Below, one piece after another: positions 23,074-31,458 of a DNA stretch of 64,000 nucleotides. How positions within the stretch are numbered: position 1 is the stretch's first letter; the number at the start of each line of letters is the position of its first letter. The notes under the pieces are model-generated. The model ran no database searches, was not told the origin of the DNA, and saw only the letters and a program-made list of their open reading frames with translations. The DNA is from Cytophagales bacterium. Lineage in GTDB: Bacteria > Bacteroidota > Bacteroidia > Cytophagales > Thermoflexibacteraceae. Position numbers and translations under genes: made by a program. The stretch lies in NCBI GenBank assembly GCA_013299115.1, contig JAAFKA010000008.1, forward strand, positions 124,001-188,000, in the 5' to 3' direction.

Positions 23074-23835
23074 TTATTTACTCCAACTCAAAGTCAAACT
23101 AATGGTAGTAGTTCCGTTGGTTTTGGTAACTCTGGTTGGGTAAGCATTTGCTCCTGTGGTATAATCTGACATTTTAAATAACACGTTGCCCATTGGCTCT
23201 TTTACTGTGCCATCGTCATCTGCCACATTAACCGAAAATTGGTTGTCAAACCCTCTTAACTCCACTGTAATTGGTGCATTATTGGGGTCCACCAGCGTAT
23301 GTTCCAAAGGAAAAGCACCAGGAATACGGTCTATGTATTGCAAAGGATTGGGCTGTGTATAAACAGCAGTGGTGGCGGGCAAAGGACCTGTCATGGTGAT
23401 AAAAATGTCGGGGTAGCCCACGCCAGAATCCCAAAATGTGCCATCGGGTTTTAGGTTAGGTACTTTGTCTATGCTTATTTTGCTCACAAAAACTTTGCTA
23501 ATAGGCACATCTACAAACACTTCTTGCTCGGCTTGGGTGCTGCCTCCTTTGCCTGTGGCTACCAACGTAACTTTGAAAGTCCCCGATTTGGTATAAGTAT
23601 ATTTAGGGTTGGCTTCGGTAGAAGTGGCACTGCCATCGCCAAAATTCCAACTGTACGTATCTGCATTGAGTGACCTATTGGTGAAAGTAACCTCTACGGG
23701 TGGCAATTTGTCTGGTTTGGAATAAGCAAAGGAAAACAAGGCAAAAGGTTTGGGCTGCGGTGGTGTGGACTTTTCGGCACAAGCAGCCAACAGCCCAACA
23801 AAGCAAACCACAAGCAGACTTTTTGCAAAAGTCAT
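23074..23835 (-). CDS. PKD-domain lipoprotein
   Basis: 253 residues from the ATG at 23835, which gives a lipoprotein signal (MTFAKSLLVVCFVGLLAACA, acylated Cys in LLAAC). A PKD fold follows with VEVTFTNRSLNADTYSWNFG and DGSATSTEANPKYTYTKSGT. The rest is beta-rich and not recognised. Probably surface or outer-membrane associated, as usual for PKD lipoproteins here. The frame remains open to 23919 through a palindromic repeat, so the original start may have been pushed upstream by a repeat insertion. Confidence 0.75.
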   Translation of the reverse strand: MTFAKSLLVVCFVGLLAACAEKSTPPQPKPFALFSFAYSKPDKLPPVEVTFTNRSLNADTYSWNFGDGSATSTEANPKYTYTKSGTFKVTLVATGKGGSTQAEQEVFVDVPISKVFVSKISIDKVPNLKPDGTFWDSGVGYPDIFITMTGPLPATTAVYTQPNPLQYIDRIPGAFPLEHTLVDPNNAPITVELRGFDNQFSVNVADDDGTVKEPMGNVLFKMSDYTTGANAYPTRVTKTNGTTTISLTLSWSK

Positions 23836-23846
23836 ACAAACGCCAT

Positions 23847-23875
23847 TTATCAGACACGTTAAAGGTGTCTGATAA
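23847..23875 (+). repeat. YLSDTSKVSDK-type palindrome at the lipoprotein 5' end
   Basis: TTATCAGACACG ... AGGTGTCTGATAA, same family as the three coding copies at 24933-25102. It lies in or just before the signal peptide codons of the PKD lipoprotein gene. Confidence 0.7.
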
Positions 23876-24041
23876 TTATTTTTAGAACTTACTAATTGCA
23901 AATATTTTTTTGATTTCATGTCTATGATAAATTTGTTTCCGCAAAATTACAAAAAAAAATTTCACACCAAGCAACCTTTCTTTGCAACTTTACATCTTAG
24001 TATCAAAATAGTTTATTCAACTTAATTTTTAATTTCTATCC

Positions 24042-24590
24042 TTGTTCGGTTTTAAGAAAATATATAGCGAAGCAGACCTCATCAACGACTGCATGGCGGG
24101 CAAAAAAGCTGCACAACAGGCTTTGTACGACCGTTATAGCCCGAAGATGTTTGGCATTTGTTTTCGATATATGCAAGACCAAATGGAGGCAGAAGAAGTA
24201 ATGATTGGTGGTTTTTTGAAAGTTTTTGCCAATTTAGAAAGGTTTAGGCAAGATGGCAGTTTTGAGGGCTGGATACGGCGAATAATGGTAAACGAAGCCT
24301 TGACTGCCCTCCGCAAACGCAAATTGTCGTGGATAGAACCCTTAGAAAATGCACGTCATCAGGGTTCTTACTCTGATAGTGATTTGCAATTTGAGGCGGA
24401 GGAATTGCTGCAAATGATAGAAAAATTGCCAACAGGCTACCGCACTGTTTTTAACTTGTATGCCATAGAAGGCTATAGCCACAAGGAAATTGCAGACTTG
24501 CTCGATATTACAGAAAGTACCTCGAAGTCGCAACTAAACAGGGCAAGAAATTTATTGAAAGAACAATTAGCAGTTGAGCTTTTAAACTGA
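24042..24590 (+). CDS. ECF-type RNA polymerase sigma factor
   Basis: 182 residues. Region 2 is RYSPKMFGICFRYMQDQMEA and EEVMIGGFLKVFANLERF; region 4 is EKLPTGYRTVFNLYAIEGYS followed by HKEIADLLDITESTSKSQLN, a sigma-70 HTH. Such ECF sigma factors drive envelope-related genes and are held by a membrane partner. The frame has no ATG upstream of the conserved part; TTG at 24042 follows a stop at 24030-24032. The next gene, a single-span protein, starts 6 bases after its stop and probably is the anti-sigma partner. Confidence 0.9.
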   Translation: MFGFKKIYSEADLINDCMAGKKAAQQALYDRYSPKMFGICFRYMQDQMEAEEVMIGGFLKVFANLERFRQDGSFEGWIRRIMVNEALTALRKRKLSWIEPLENARHQGSYSDSDLQFEAEELLQMIEKLPTGYRTVFNLYAIEGYSHKEIADLLDITESTSKSQLNRARNLLKEQLAVELLN

Positions 24591-24596
24591 AATATT

Positions 24597-25469
24597 ATGC
24601 AAGACCACGAAATAGATAAAATGTTCCGCAAGCAGTTGGAGGGTTACGCAAAACAACCTTCGCCAGAGGCTTGGGATAAATTGGAAGCAGCCTTGCACCC
24701 ACGCAAACGGCGTTTGGTGGTGGCGTGGCGAATGGCAGCAGGGGTGGCATTGTTTGCAGGCTTGTTGGGCATAGGCAGGTGGTATTTGGCAACTCCCACA
24801 ACTAATGACATCATTGCAAACAAACAAGTATTGCCTATTGCTAAACCAACAGATTCGACTGAAAAATTGTTTTTGCCCGCCACACAAGCACAAGCAAAAC
24901 AGTTGGTTGCCACTACAAATAATGCAAAATATTTATCAGACACCTCTAAGGTGTCGGATAATGCAAAATATTTATCAGACACCTCCAAGGTGTCGGATAA
25001 ATGGGATTTTAAATCTGGGGAGGGAATTGCCAAAAACGAAAAAGCAGGCAAAAAAACTATCCAAAGAGTATATTTATCAGACACCTCTAAGGTGTCTGAT
25101 AAATGGGGCTTAGCAAAGGTAGAGCAAAATCAAACTGTTGAGATTGAAAATATTGCTCAAAATAAACAAGTTGTTCAGTTGCCAATAGAGCCAACAAATG
25201 AACAAAATGTGCAAAATAAGCAAGAAAACGCAACCATTGTGGCAAAAAATGCAACGGCAACGGAAGAGGAAAGCAACGCAATAGAAGTAGTGGTAAAAGT
25301 TGATAATTTGCCAACTACCACACAAACAGAGGAAGTAGCACCCAAAAAACGCAAATTCTTTGGTAGAATTTTGAATAAACTCAAAGAAGGCGAGGCTTTG
25401 ACCCTGAAAGATGTAGGGGTAAACACCGCCAAGTTGCCTAAGTTTTTGCAAAGAGAAAACAGTGATTAG
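24597..25469 (+). CDS. Single-span membrane protein, putative anti-sigma factor, with coding palindromes
   Basis: 290 residues. N-terminal cytosolic part (MQDHEIDKMFRKQLEGYAKQ, PSPEAWDKLEAAL) resembles Bacteroidota anti-sigma-like proteins; one span lies at about residues 45-63 (MAAGVALFAGLLGIGRWYL). The outer part is low-complexity and contains the peptide YLSDTSKVSD three times, each coded by a palindromic repeat. Ends with a basic KKRKFFGRILNKLKEG. Six bases after the sigma gene, so co-transcribed. No cupin or zinc-finger anti-sigma domain is visible, which keeps the role tentative. Confidence 0.6.
   Translation: MQDHEIDKMFRKQLEGYAKQPSPEAWDKLEAALHPRKRRLVVAWRMAAGVALFAGLLGIGRWYLATPTTNDIIANKQVLPIAKPTDSTEKLFLPATQAQAKQLVATTNNAKYLSDTSKVSDNAKYLSDTSKVSDKWDFKSGEGIAKNEKAGKKTIQRVYLSDTSKVSDKWGLAKVEQNQTVEIENIAQNKQVVQLPIEPTNEQNVQNKQENATIVAKNATATEEESNAIEVVVKVDNLPTTTQTEEVAPKKRKFFGRILNKLKEGEALTLKDVGVNTAKLPKFLQRENSD
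24933..25102 (+). repeat. Three in-frame copies of the YLSDTSKVSD palindrome
   Basis: Copies at 24933-24961, 24972-25000 and 25074-25102. Each is TTATCAGACACCTC...AAGGTGTC(G/T)GATAA and is translated in the same frame. Other copies are intergenic at 42919-42949 and, diverged, 59427-59452. Confidence 0.85.
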
Positions 25470-25620
25470 TTAGTAAGTTAGTAAGTTAGTAAGTTTTTAG
25501 TTAGTACGTTTTGTAATTAACTAAATGAAAATCAACTAATTATAAACTTATTAATTTGCCAACTTACTAACTAAAAACTTACTAATTTACTAACTTACCA
25601 ATTTACTAACTTAATAAAAA
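25470..25620. repeat. AT-rich inverted repeat region (GTTAGTAAGTTA type)
   Basis: Tandem TTAGTAAG units on one side (25470-25500) and TTACTAAC units on the other (25563-25612) can form a long imperfect hairpin between the putative anti-sigma gene and the beta-barrel gene. May attenuate or end the upstream transcript. Confidence 0.55.
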
Positions 25621-25622
25621 TC

Positions 25623-26657
25623 ATGAAAAACAAAATTTTAAGTTTCGTTTTACTAGTTGGCTTGTTTGTGATGCAAACAGCCGATGCTCGCCACAAGTTT
25701 TTGGGCGAGGAGCAGCCGACTGCCATAGTCCGCACTGCCGACAGCATTATTATCAATTTCGGTAAAAAAGGAAGTCGAATTGCCATTTATGTAGCCGATG
25801 CCAAAGACAAAGAGAAATTGAAAGACTTGGATTTGAATGCGTTGTTGGCAAAAATTCAAGACAAATTGGCAACTATAGACGACAAAAACACCGAAACCAC
25901 CATTACCGAAGGCGACATGACCCTCAAAGTTTATAAACAATCTAATGCGGAGGGAACAGAAAACCAAAAAGTGATAGTTACGGACACCACCAAACGCAGA
26001 AATATTAATATCAAATGGGGCTGGGACAAAGAAAAAAACAGTGGCAAAAAGAATAAACGAATGGTGCGGAGTTATTTGGACTTCGATTTGGGTCTGAATA
26101 CTTTGCTGGGTAATCCGAATACGCAATTAACAGAATTGTCGCCTATTGGGTCGAGATATGTAGCCATTGGTTTTGGTGTGCGTATTCGGTTGAGTGAAAG
26201 CAAACCTTTGCGACTTAACACAGGCTTGGAGTTTGCGTGGAATAACTTGATGTTTGAAAACAACAACGTGAGGATAGACAGAAATGATACGCAAGTGTTG
26301 TTTTCGCCAAGTTTTGCACCACAAAGTAAGTCGAAGTTGGTAGTTGCCAACCTCAATGTACCTCTTACGTTTAGCTACCGTTTTCCAAACACACCGTTTG
26401 GCGTTGCGTTGGGAGGTTATGTAGGCTATCGGATAGACAGTTACAATGCGTATGTAGAGAGTGGAAAAGACAAAGAACAATATCACAATTCGTTTTTTCT
26501 CAATGCTGTGCGTTATGGCGTGAGAGGAGCAGTAGATTTCAAATACGCCACGTTGTTTTGCAACTACGACCTTAGCCCACTTTTTCAATCAAACAAAGGC
26601 ATAGCCGATATGCAGGTGGTAAGTTTTGGGGTGAAAATCTTGGCGGGAAGTTTGTAG
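25623..26657 (+). CDS. Outer-membrane beta-barrel protein (PorT-like)
   Basis: 344 residues. Signal peptide MKNKILSFVLLVGLFVMQTA, cut near ADA. The middle has a short acidic-basic linker (KKNKRMVRSY), then alternating strands such as YLDFDLGLNTLLG, LRLNTGLEFAWNNLM, VANLNVPLTFSYRFPN and GVALGGYVGYRIDSY, ending in VVSFGVKILAGSL, typical of an 8-stranded porin-like barrel (outer membrane protein beta-barrel family). Third gene of the sigma/partner cluster and so a likely regulon member, though separated by a repeat of 150 bases. Confidence 0.75.
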   Translation: MKNKILSFVLLVGLFVMQTADARHKFLGEEQPTAIVRTADSIIINFGKKGSRIAIYVADAKDKEKLKDLDLNALLAKIQDKLATIDDKNTETTITEGDMTLKVYKQSNAEGTENQKVIVTDTTKRRNINIKWGWDKEKNSGKKNKRMVRSYLDFDLGLNTLLGNPNTQLTELSPIGSRYVAIGFGVRIRLSESKPLRLNTGLEFAWNNLMFENNNVRIDRNDTQVLFSPSFAPQSKSKLVVANLNVPLTFSYRFPNTPFGVALGGYVGYRIDSYNAYVESGKDKEQYHNSFFLNAVRYGVRGAVDFKYATLFCNYDLSPLFQSNKGIADMQVVSFGVKILAGSL

Positions 26658-26666
26658 GCAGGAAAC

Positions 26667-26727
26667 AGCTATCAGTTATCAGTGAAAAAAGTAACTGTTT
26701 ACTGATAGCTGATAGCTGATAACTGTT
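26667..26727. repeat. CAGCTATCAGTTATCAGT inverted repeat
   Basis: CAGCTATCAGTTATCAGT and ACTGATAGCTGATAGCTG arms around AGTAACTGTTT. Lies between the barrel gene and the TonB receptor gene; possible terminator. Confidence 0.6.
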
Positions 26728-26759
26728 TACTGTTCAAAGTAAATTATTTGATACAAAAA

Positions 26760-26790
26760 TTTGGTTTTTTGACTAAAAAAAGTAGCTTTG
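26760..26790 (+). promoter_or_regulatory. Promoter of the TonB receptor gene
   Basis: TTTG (26760-26763), 19 bases, TAGCTTTG (26783-26790): a full match to the Bacteroidota consensus. The ATG is 28 bases after it. Confidence 0.75.
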
Positions 26791-26817
26791 TCTGTAAAGT
26801 GTAAACCTACGAGTAAA

Positions 26818-29223
26818 ATGAAAACACTCTTACGACTAACTATAATTTGTTTAATACTCTTATCTTTTTTGCCAATTTTTGCTCAACAAAATGATTCTGT
26901 TTTTACTGCCAACGTGCAAGAAGTGCTGAATATAGAACGAAGAAAAACTTTAAAAGATGAACTCAATATTCAGATAACCTCTGCCTCCAAAAAAGCCGAA
27001 AGTTTATTGGAAGCTCCTGCCTCTATGCTGGTTATCACAGCCGAAGACATCAGACGAAGAGGCTACACAGATTTGGAACAAGTTTTTCACGACCTGCCTG
27101 GGTTCGACGTGTCGCGTGGCAATGGCAACGACTATGCTACTATTTTTCAGCGTGGCTACCGTTCAAACAACATAGACCGTATGCTGATGCTGGTCGACGG
27201 GCTGGAGGAAAATGACCTCTGGCGGGGCAATATTTGGCTTTCTCGCCAATATTCATTGAGCAATGTGGAGAGAATTGAAATTATCTACGGAGCAGCCTCC
27301 ACTATTTATGGTGCAAATGCTTTTGCAGGAACTATCAACATCATTACCAAAAATAATATTTTCAAAAGTGGCAAAAAAATTGGCGTTACAGGTTCTCTCA
27401 ATTATGGCTCTTGGAACACAGCCTTAGCCGACTTGACAGTGGCTGGTCGTTATAAAAGTGCGGTACTTACCGTTACAGGCAGATATTTTAAATCTAACGA
27501 AATGGATTTTTCTAAATTTGCAGACTACGACTTCAATTTAGAGCAAGGTGATGTTTGGAAATATGACCTCAATTATTATAAAACTTTAATGACTGTTCCC
27601 AACAGCAGCAGTGATTTTAAAAACCTCTCTGATGCCTTGCAACGCAACCCTGCGTTGAGCCAACTCTACACCATCAGTGCAGACCGCCAAAGTATAGTAC
27701 CTACTGATTTGGCTGCTCAACGAGCAAAAGATTTGGACAAAAACCTCACAGATAGTGTATTGAAACTTCCCAATGCTACGCTAAACCCCGACTATGCCGA
27801 AGATTGGCTGGTCTATGCCAAATTGAAAATTGACGATTTTACCTTTGGTGTGCAAACGTGGAGGCGAAATGAAGGGCAAAATGGCTGGTATGCAGAAAAT
27901 AAAATGGTGCCACTGCCCCAAGCCACGCCTTGGGTGCCTGCTTTCTCTTCTTTTTATGCCAACTACAACAAAAAAATAAACAATGTCCTCACTTTTAGTT
28001 TGCTCAATAATTATCGTATCCACGAGTTAGAAGACGAAAGAGTTTACAATATGCGTAACTATCTCCGCAAATCTTTTCGTTTGCGAGATTTGGTCAATAA
28101 TCGCAAACCTTTTTTAGAATACAGAGGATTTTATGTTATTTCCAAACAATTTAGGTCAGAAGGCAAATTATTGTACCAGCCTTCTCCAAAATTTAGTTTG
28201 ATAACAGGCTTAGAGTGGCGAAATAGTATGATACAGGGAGATTATGTAATTGGCTCAGGCGAATATGCCAGCGAAACAGGCACAGTCAATACAAGTTTTC
28301 CAGAAGGCAATCATTTTAACGGACAAAATTATGCTTTCTATGCACAAGGAAAGTACGAAATCCTGAAAAATTTGCTCTTTACCTTCGGTGGCAGGTTAGA
28401 CCACAACCGCATACGCACCACAGGCGGATTTGGCTGGGCTTTCAATCCTCGCATAGCATTGGTTTATAATAACGAAAAGTGGACTTTCAAAGCCATTTAT
28501 GCAGAGGCTTTTAAAGATGCAGACTTTTGGCAACGCTATTCGACTACGACCACCACCCGAAGACTAAACAATCCAAGTTTAGAACCTGAAAAAGTGCGAA
28601 ACATAGACCTCAACATAGGCTGGCACCCCACAGAAAACTTGTATGTAAGTGCCACAGGTTATTATGCCCATTATAGCGGGGCAGTTGGGCTGGCAGTTGT
28701 CCCCTTTCAAGGTGGCACAACTACCCAAAATCAAGCCGTTGGCGAGTATGTGATGACAGGTTTGCAAGCCACAGCTACTTACAAGCTGAGTAAAAACTAC
28801 TTTTTCAATGCCAACTACACCTATTGCAACCCCCAAAATACCAAAGATTTGGAAGGAAAAGATGCCAACCTTCGCATTGGCGATATTGCAAGCCACCGCC
28901 TGAATGTAGAGGCTAATGGAGAATTTTTTAGCAAACTTAATGTCAATTTGCGACTCAATTATGTAGGCAACAGACAAACAGGAGCAGGCACTACCATTGC
29001 TACCAATCCTCTGACCAATATAGATGCTTATACTACACTGCACACCACGATTGGCTATTCCAATTTTTTGGTAAAAGGATTGTCTTTGCAATTTACGGTG
29101 CAAAATATTTTGGACAACCTCTATTATCACCCTGGTCTGCGAACTGCCGATGGCATAGAATACACAGCCCGTGTGCCACAACCTCCCCGAAATTTTATGG
29201 CAAGGGCTTTGTTTGATTTTTAA
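26818..29223 (+). CDS. TonB-dependent outer-membrane receptor
   Basis: 801 residues from the ATG at 26818, giving the signal peptide MKTLLRLTIICLILLSFLPI (cut near FAQ). The plug starts with LNIQITSASKKAESLLEAPA and SMLVITAEDIRRRGYTDLEQ, then LPGFDVSRGNG and IERIEIIYGAASTIYGANAF-like residues. The barrel runs to a terminal ...FMARALFDF. The ITSASKKxESxxEAPAS type is common in Bacteroidota receptors without a carboxypeptidase-like N-domain. Ligand unknown; no lipoprotein partner adjacent, so it is not a SusCD pair. Confidence 0.88.
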   Translation: MKTLLRLTIICLILLSFLPIFAQQNDSVFTANVQEVLNIERRKTLKDELNIQITSASKKAESLLEAPASMLVITAEDIRRRGYTDLEQVFHDLPGFDVSRGNGNDYATIFQRGYRSNNIDRMLMLVDGLEENDLWRGNIWLSRQYSLSNVERIEIIYGAASTIYGANAFAGTINIITKNNIFKSGKKIGVTGSLNYGSWNTALADLTVAGRYKSAVLTVTGRYFKSNEMDFSKFADYDFNLEQGDVWKYDLNYYKTLMTVPNSSSDFKNLSDALQRNPALSQLYTISADRQSIVPTDLAAQRAKDLDKNLTDSVLKLPNATLNPDYAEDWLVYAKLKIDDFTFGVQTWRRNEGQNGWYAENKMVPLPQATPWVPAFSSFYANYNKKINNVLTFSLLNNYRIHELEDERVYNMRNYLRKSFRLRDLVNNRKPFLEYRGFYVISKQFRSEGKLLYQPSPKFSLITGLEWRNSMIQGDYVIGSGEYASETGTVNTSFPEGNHFNGQNYAFYAQGKYEILKNLLFTFGGRLDHNRIRTTGGFGWAFNPRIALVYNNEKWTFKAIYAEAFKDADFWQRYSTTTTTRRLNNPSLEPEKVRNIDLNIGWHPTENLYVSATGYYAHYSGAVGLAVVPFQGGTTTQNQAVGEYVMTGLQATATYKLSKNYFFNANYTYCNPQNTKDLEGKDANLRIGDIASHRLNVEANGEFFSKLNVNLRLNYVGNRQTGAGTTIATNPLTNIDAYTTLHTTIGYSNFLVKGLSLQFTVQNILDNLYYHPGLRTADGIEYTARVPQPPRNFMARALFDF

Positions 29224-29236
29224 AACTTGGCTTTGA

Positions 29237-29363
29237 CTAATTAGAGGTTATTACGATAATTTTTGTATAGAAAAATAACTTTTTGATTTTCAACTAATTG
29301 ACCCTGCAGTTGGAGGCAACCCCGCCAAAGGGTACGGTACAAATCGTAATAACCTCTAATTAG
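29237..29363 (+). mobile_element. MITE-like palindromic element, copy 1
   Basis: 127 bases with ends CTAATTAGAGGTTATTACGA and its complement. The centre contains CCTGCAGTTGGAGGCAACCC and CGCCAAAGGGTACGGTACAA. An inverted copy of the same ~120 bases lies at 59024-59145; 37665-37704 is a short derivative with only the ends. No ORF. Confidence 0.75.
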
Positions 29364-29392
29364 CTGTTTGGTAAGGTTTAGGAAATTTTTAC

Positions 29393-30613
29393 TTACAGTT
29401 CCTCGCCCACCTTCACTTTTGTTGCATTATAAGCTGGCAAATAAGACGAAAACAGGGTAATGCAAACTACTACGCAACAGATAGCTGCAAAATCTGTCCA
29501 AAATAATTGAATAGGATAAGCATCTACAATGGCGGAGGTAATGCCCAATTTCACAAAGCCAAATTGTTGCTGGGCAAAGCAAATGCCGTAGCCCAAACTC
29601 AAGCCCAACAATGCCCCTGTACCTGCAATGATGCCCCCAATGAAAAGGAAAACTTGCCGAATAGTTTGTCGAGTTGCCCCCAAAGCAAATAAAATGGCTA
29701 TGTCTTTTCGTTTTTCTATTGCCAACATTGCCAGAGAAAAAAAGATATTGAAAGAGGAAATAGCCAAAATGAACACAAAAGCAAGGAAAACTAACAATCT
29801 TTCTATTTTGATAGCACGCAAAATGCTTACTTGCTGTTCCTCTCTGTTTCTAACAACAAAGTTTTTACCAAATAATTGCTGTAAATTTTGCTGCACTTCC
29901 AAAATTTTACCTTGCTCGGTTTTTATTTCTAAGGCAGTTCGTTGTTGGTCGTATTGCATGAGTTCAGCAGCAAAAGCCAACGGCACAAGCACATTGTTTT
30001 GGTCGAACTGCTGCTCTAGCGAAACAGCCCCTGAAGCCAAAATAGGCAACTTTTTGAAAGCCTTGTCGGGGTCTAAGGAAATGCCTTTTTGCCTTTTCGG
30101 ATACCAACAAAACAAAGGCTTCAAAGCATCGCCAATTTCTACCGAAAGTTGGTTAAATACGCCAATACCCAAGAGCATATAAGCCCTGTTGTCTTTTTCG
30201 GTTGTAAATTCTCCTGTTACCAATCTGCTTTCCAAGTCGTATTGACTGTTGAAATTGGAACTTACACCTTTGATAGTTACCACAGCCTGTACTTCGCCAT
30301 ATCGGAGCAGGGCGTTGTCTTCTATCACTTCTGTAATTGCCTGAATATCAGGTATAGTTGCCAATATTTTTTGCAAAGAATCTGTATAGATAAAAGTTTT
30401 TCCTTTGGTTGCTGTTAGCTGAATCTCAGGATAAAACACATTGTATTGTGCCATAGTCAAAGCCTCCATGCCGTTGAAACCACCCATAACCACCACCAAA
30501 GCAGCCGTAACCACAGCCACACTGCCCATAGCTATCAACGAGAGGAGGTGAATAATATTTTTCTTTTTCTTAGAAAAAAAATATTTCTTGGCAATAAAAA
30601 AAGGTGTTTGCAT
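29393..30613 (-). CDS. Lipoprotein-releasing system permease (LolE/LolC-like, FtsX family)
   Basis: 406 residues from the ATG at 30613 (MQTPFFIAKKYFFSKKKKNI), four spans: one after the basic N-terminus (IIHLLSLIAMGSVAVVTAAL) and three near the end within the FtsX domain (LLVFLAFVFILAISSFNIFF; IFLFIGGIIAGTGALLGLSL; CVVVCITLFSSYLPAYNAT). The periplasmic MacB-like domain lies between. With an ATPase (LolD) such proteins extract lipoproteins from the inner membrane. lolD is not adjacent, a common situation in this phylum. Confidence 0.85.
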   Translation of the reverse strand: MQTPFFIAKKYFFSKKKKNIIHLLSLIAMGSVAVVTAALVVVMGGFNGMEALTMAQYNVFYPEIQLTATKGKTFIYTDSLQKILATIPDIQAITEVIEDNALLRYGEVQAVVTIKGVSSNFNSQYDLESRLVTGEFTTEKDNRAYMLLGIGVFNQLSVEIGDALKPLFCWYPKRQKGISLDPDKAFKKLPILASGAVSLEQQFDQNNVLVPLAFAAELMQYDQQRTALEIKTEQGKILEVQQNLQQLFGKNFVVRNREEQQVSILRAIKIERLLVFLAFVFILAISSFNIFFSLAMLAIEKRKDIAILFALGATRQTIRQVFLFIGGIIAGTGALLGLSLGYGICFAQQQFGFVKLGITSAIVDAYPIQLFWTDFAAICCVVVCITLFSSYLPAYNATKVKVGEEL

Positions 30614-30671
30614 TTGCAATTTTATGATAAAAACCCCAAAAATTCTATAAGTTTTCAAAAAAAGAAAAAAG

Positions 30672-30706
30672 AGTTATTGGCAGGGTCTATCGACTACTGC
30701 TGAGGC
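30672..30706 (+). repeat. Partial GGCAGGGTCTATCGACC repeat
   Basis: GGCAGGGTCTATCGACTACT followed by GCTGAGGCT: a mutated single copy of the unit of the tandem array at 32698-33154. Confidence 0.7.
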
Positions 30707-30714
30707 TTTACTTT

Positions 30715-30996
30715 TCACAGCTTATCCTTTAATTTTTGCAAGTCTGCCTCTTGTGCAGTTATAAAAGCCGAAATTTCTTCTCTGGTCTTGTGTTTGCTGT
30801 CCGAAAAATCGGCAATATCGACTTGCAAAATTCTTAGCAATTCTAAAAATTTTGTCAAAGATAAATCTGATTTGCAGTTTTCATACTTGCTGTATTGCAC
30901 CTGCGTAATACCTAACTGGGTAGCTACCTCTGCCTGACTCATGCCCAACTCCTTACGGGCTTGTACGAGTTTATCAACTATTTCTTGTGCTGTCAT
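30715..30996 (-). CDS. XRE-family HTH regulator
   Basis: 93 residues from the ATG at 30996 (an upstream ATG at 31026 adds a hydrophobic stretch not seen in the family). HTH_3 fold: LVQARKELGMSQAEVATQLG, ITQVQYSKYENCKSDLSLTK, then a short helical tail (ISAFITAQEADLQKLKDKL). Likely binds DNA as a dimer; targets unknown. No toxin gene is adjacent. Divergent from the PAS kinase gene across a ~460-base AT-rich gap. Confidence 0.85.
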   Translation of the reverse strand: MTAQEIVDKLVQARKELGMSQAEVATQLGITQVQYSKYENCKSDLSLTKFLELLRILQVDIADFSDSKHKTREEISAFITAQEADLQKLKDKL

Positions 30997-31026
30997 GGTG
31001 GCACATAAAAGTAAAAAGATTTCCAA

Positions 31027-31458
31027 TGAAAATATAATTTATAGTTTTAAGCAAAGAAGTTAAATTTTTTGTAAATATAATTTTAAACTTTCTCTTTACA
31101 ACTATTAGGTTTATTATTAAATTTGAAAAATATTTTAATAACTTTAAGTTATTTGTTTTTTGTTATAAGTTTATAAAATATAAAAATATAACTAATTGAT
31201 TATTAGTTAATTATATTCAAAAAATTATAAAGCTAATTGATTCTAATTCTATTTTAATTTTGTTTTAATTCTATTTTAACTCTTGTCGTTTGCTTTTGAC
31301 TTTTTATCGTCAAAAGTGCTTAACTGAACGAATAAAGAAAAACAGATTTTGTATGTGGCGTACATTTGTTTATTCAAAAACAAAAAGTATTAAACAAAGC
31401 CTTTTATTTTTTGGTATTTTGTTTAATAATTGTTTCATAAAGTTTAAAATATTGTTTT
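31027..31458. other. AT-rich intergenic region
   Basis: No gene, strong hairpin or known repeat seen. It is strongly AT-rich with several TTTTAATT runs and separates two divergently transcribed genes, so promoters of both must lie here. Confidence 0.5.

Noticed and set aside
28579-29181. 200-codon minus-strand ORF inside the TonB receptor gene
   Set aside because: Antisense shadow of a clear barrel-coding region.
26818-29223. SusC-type glycan receptor
   Set aside because: No carboxypeptidase-like N-domain and no SusD-like lipoprotein gene next to it.
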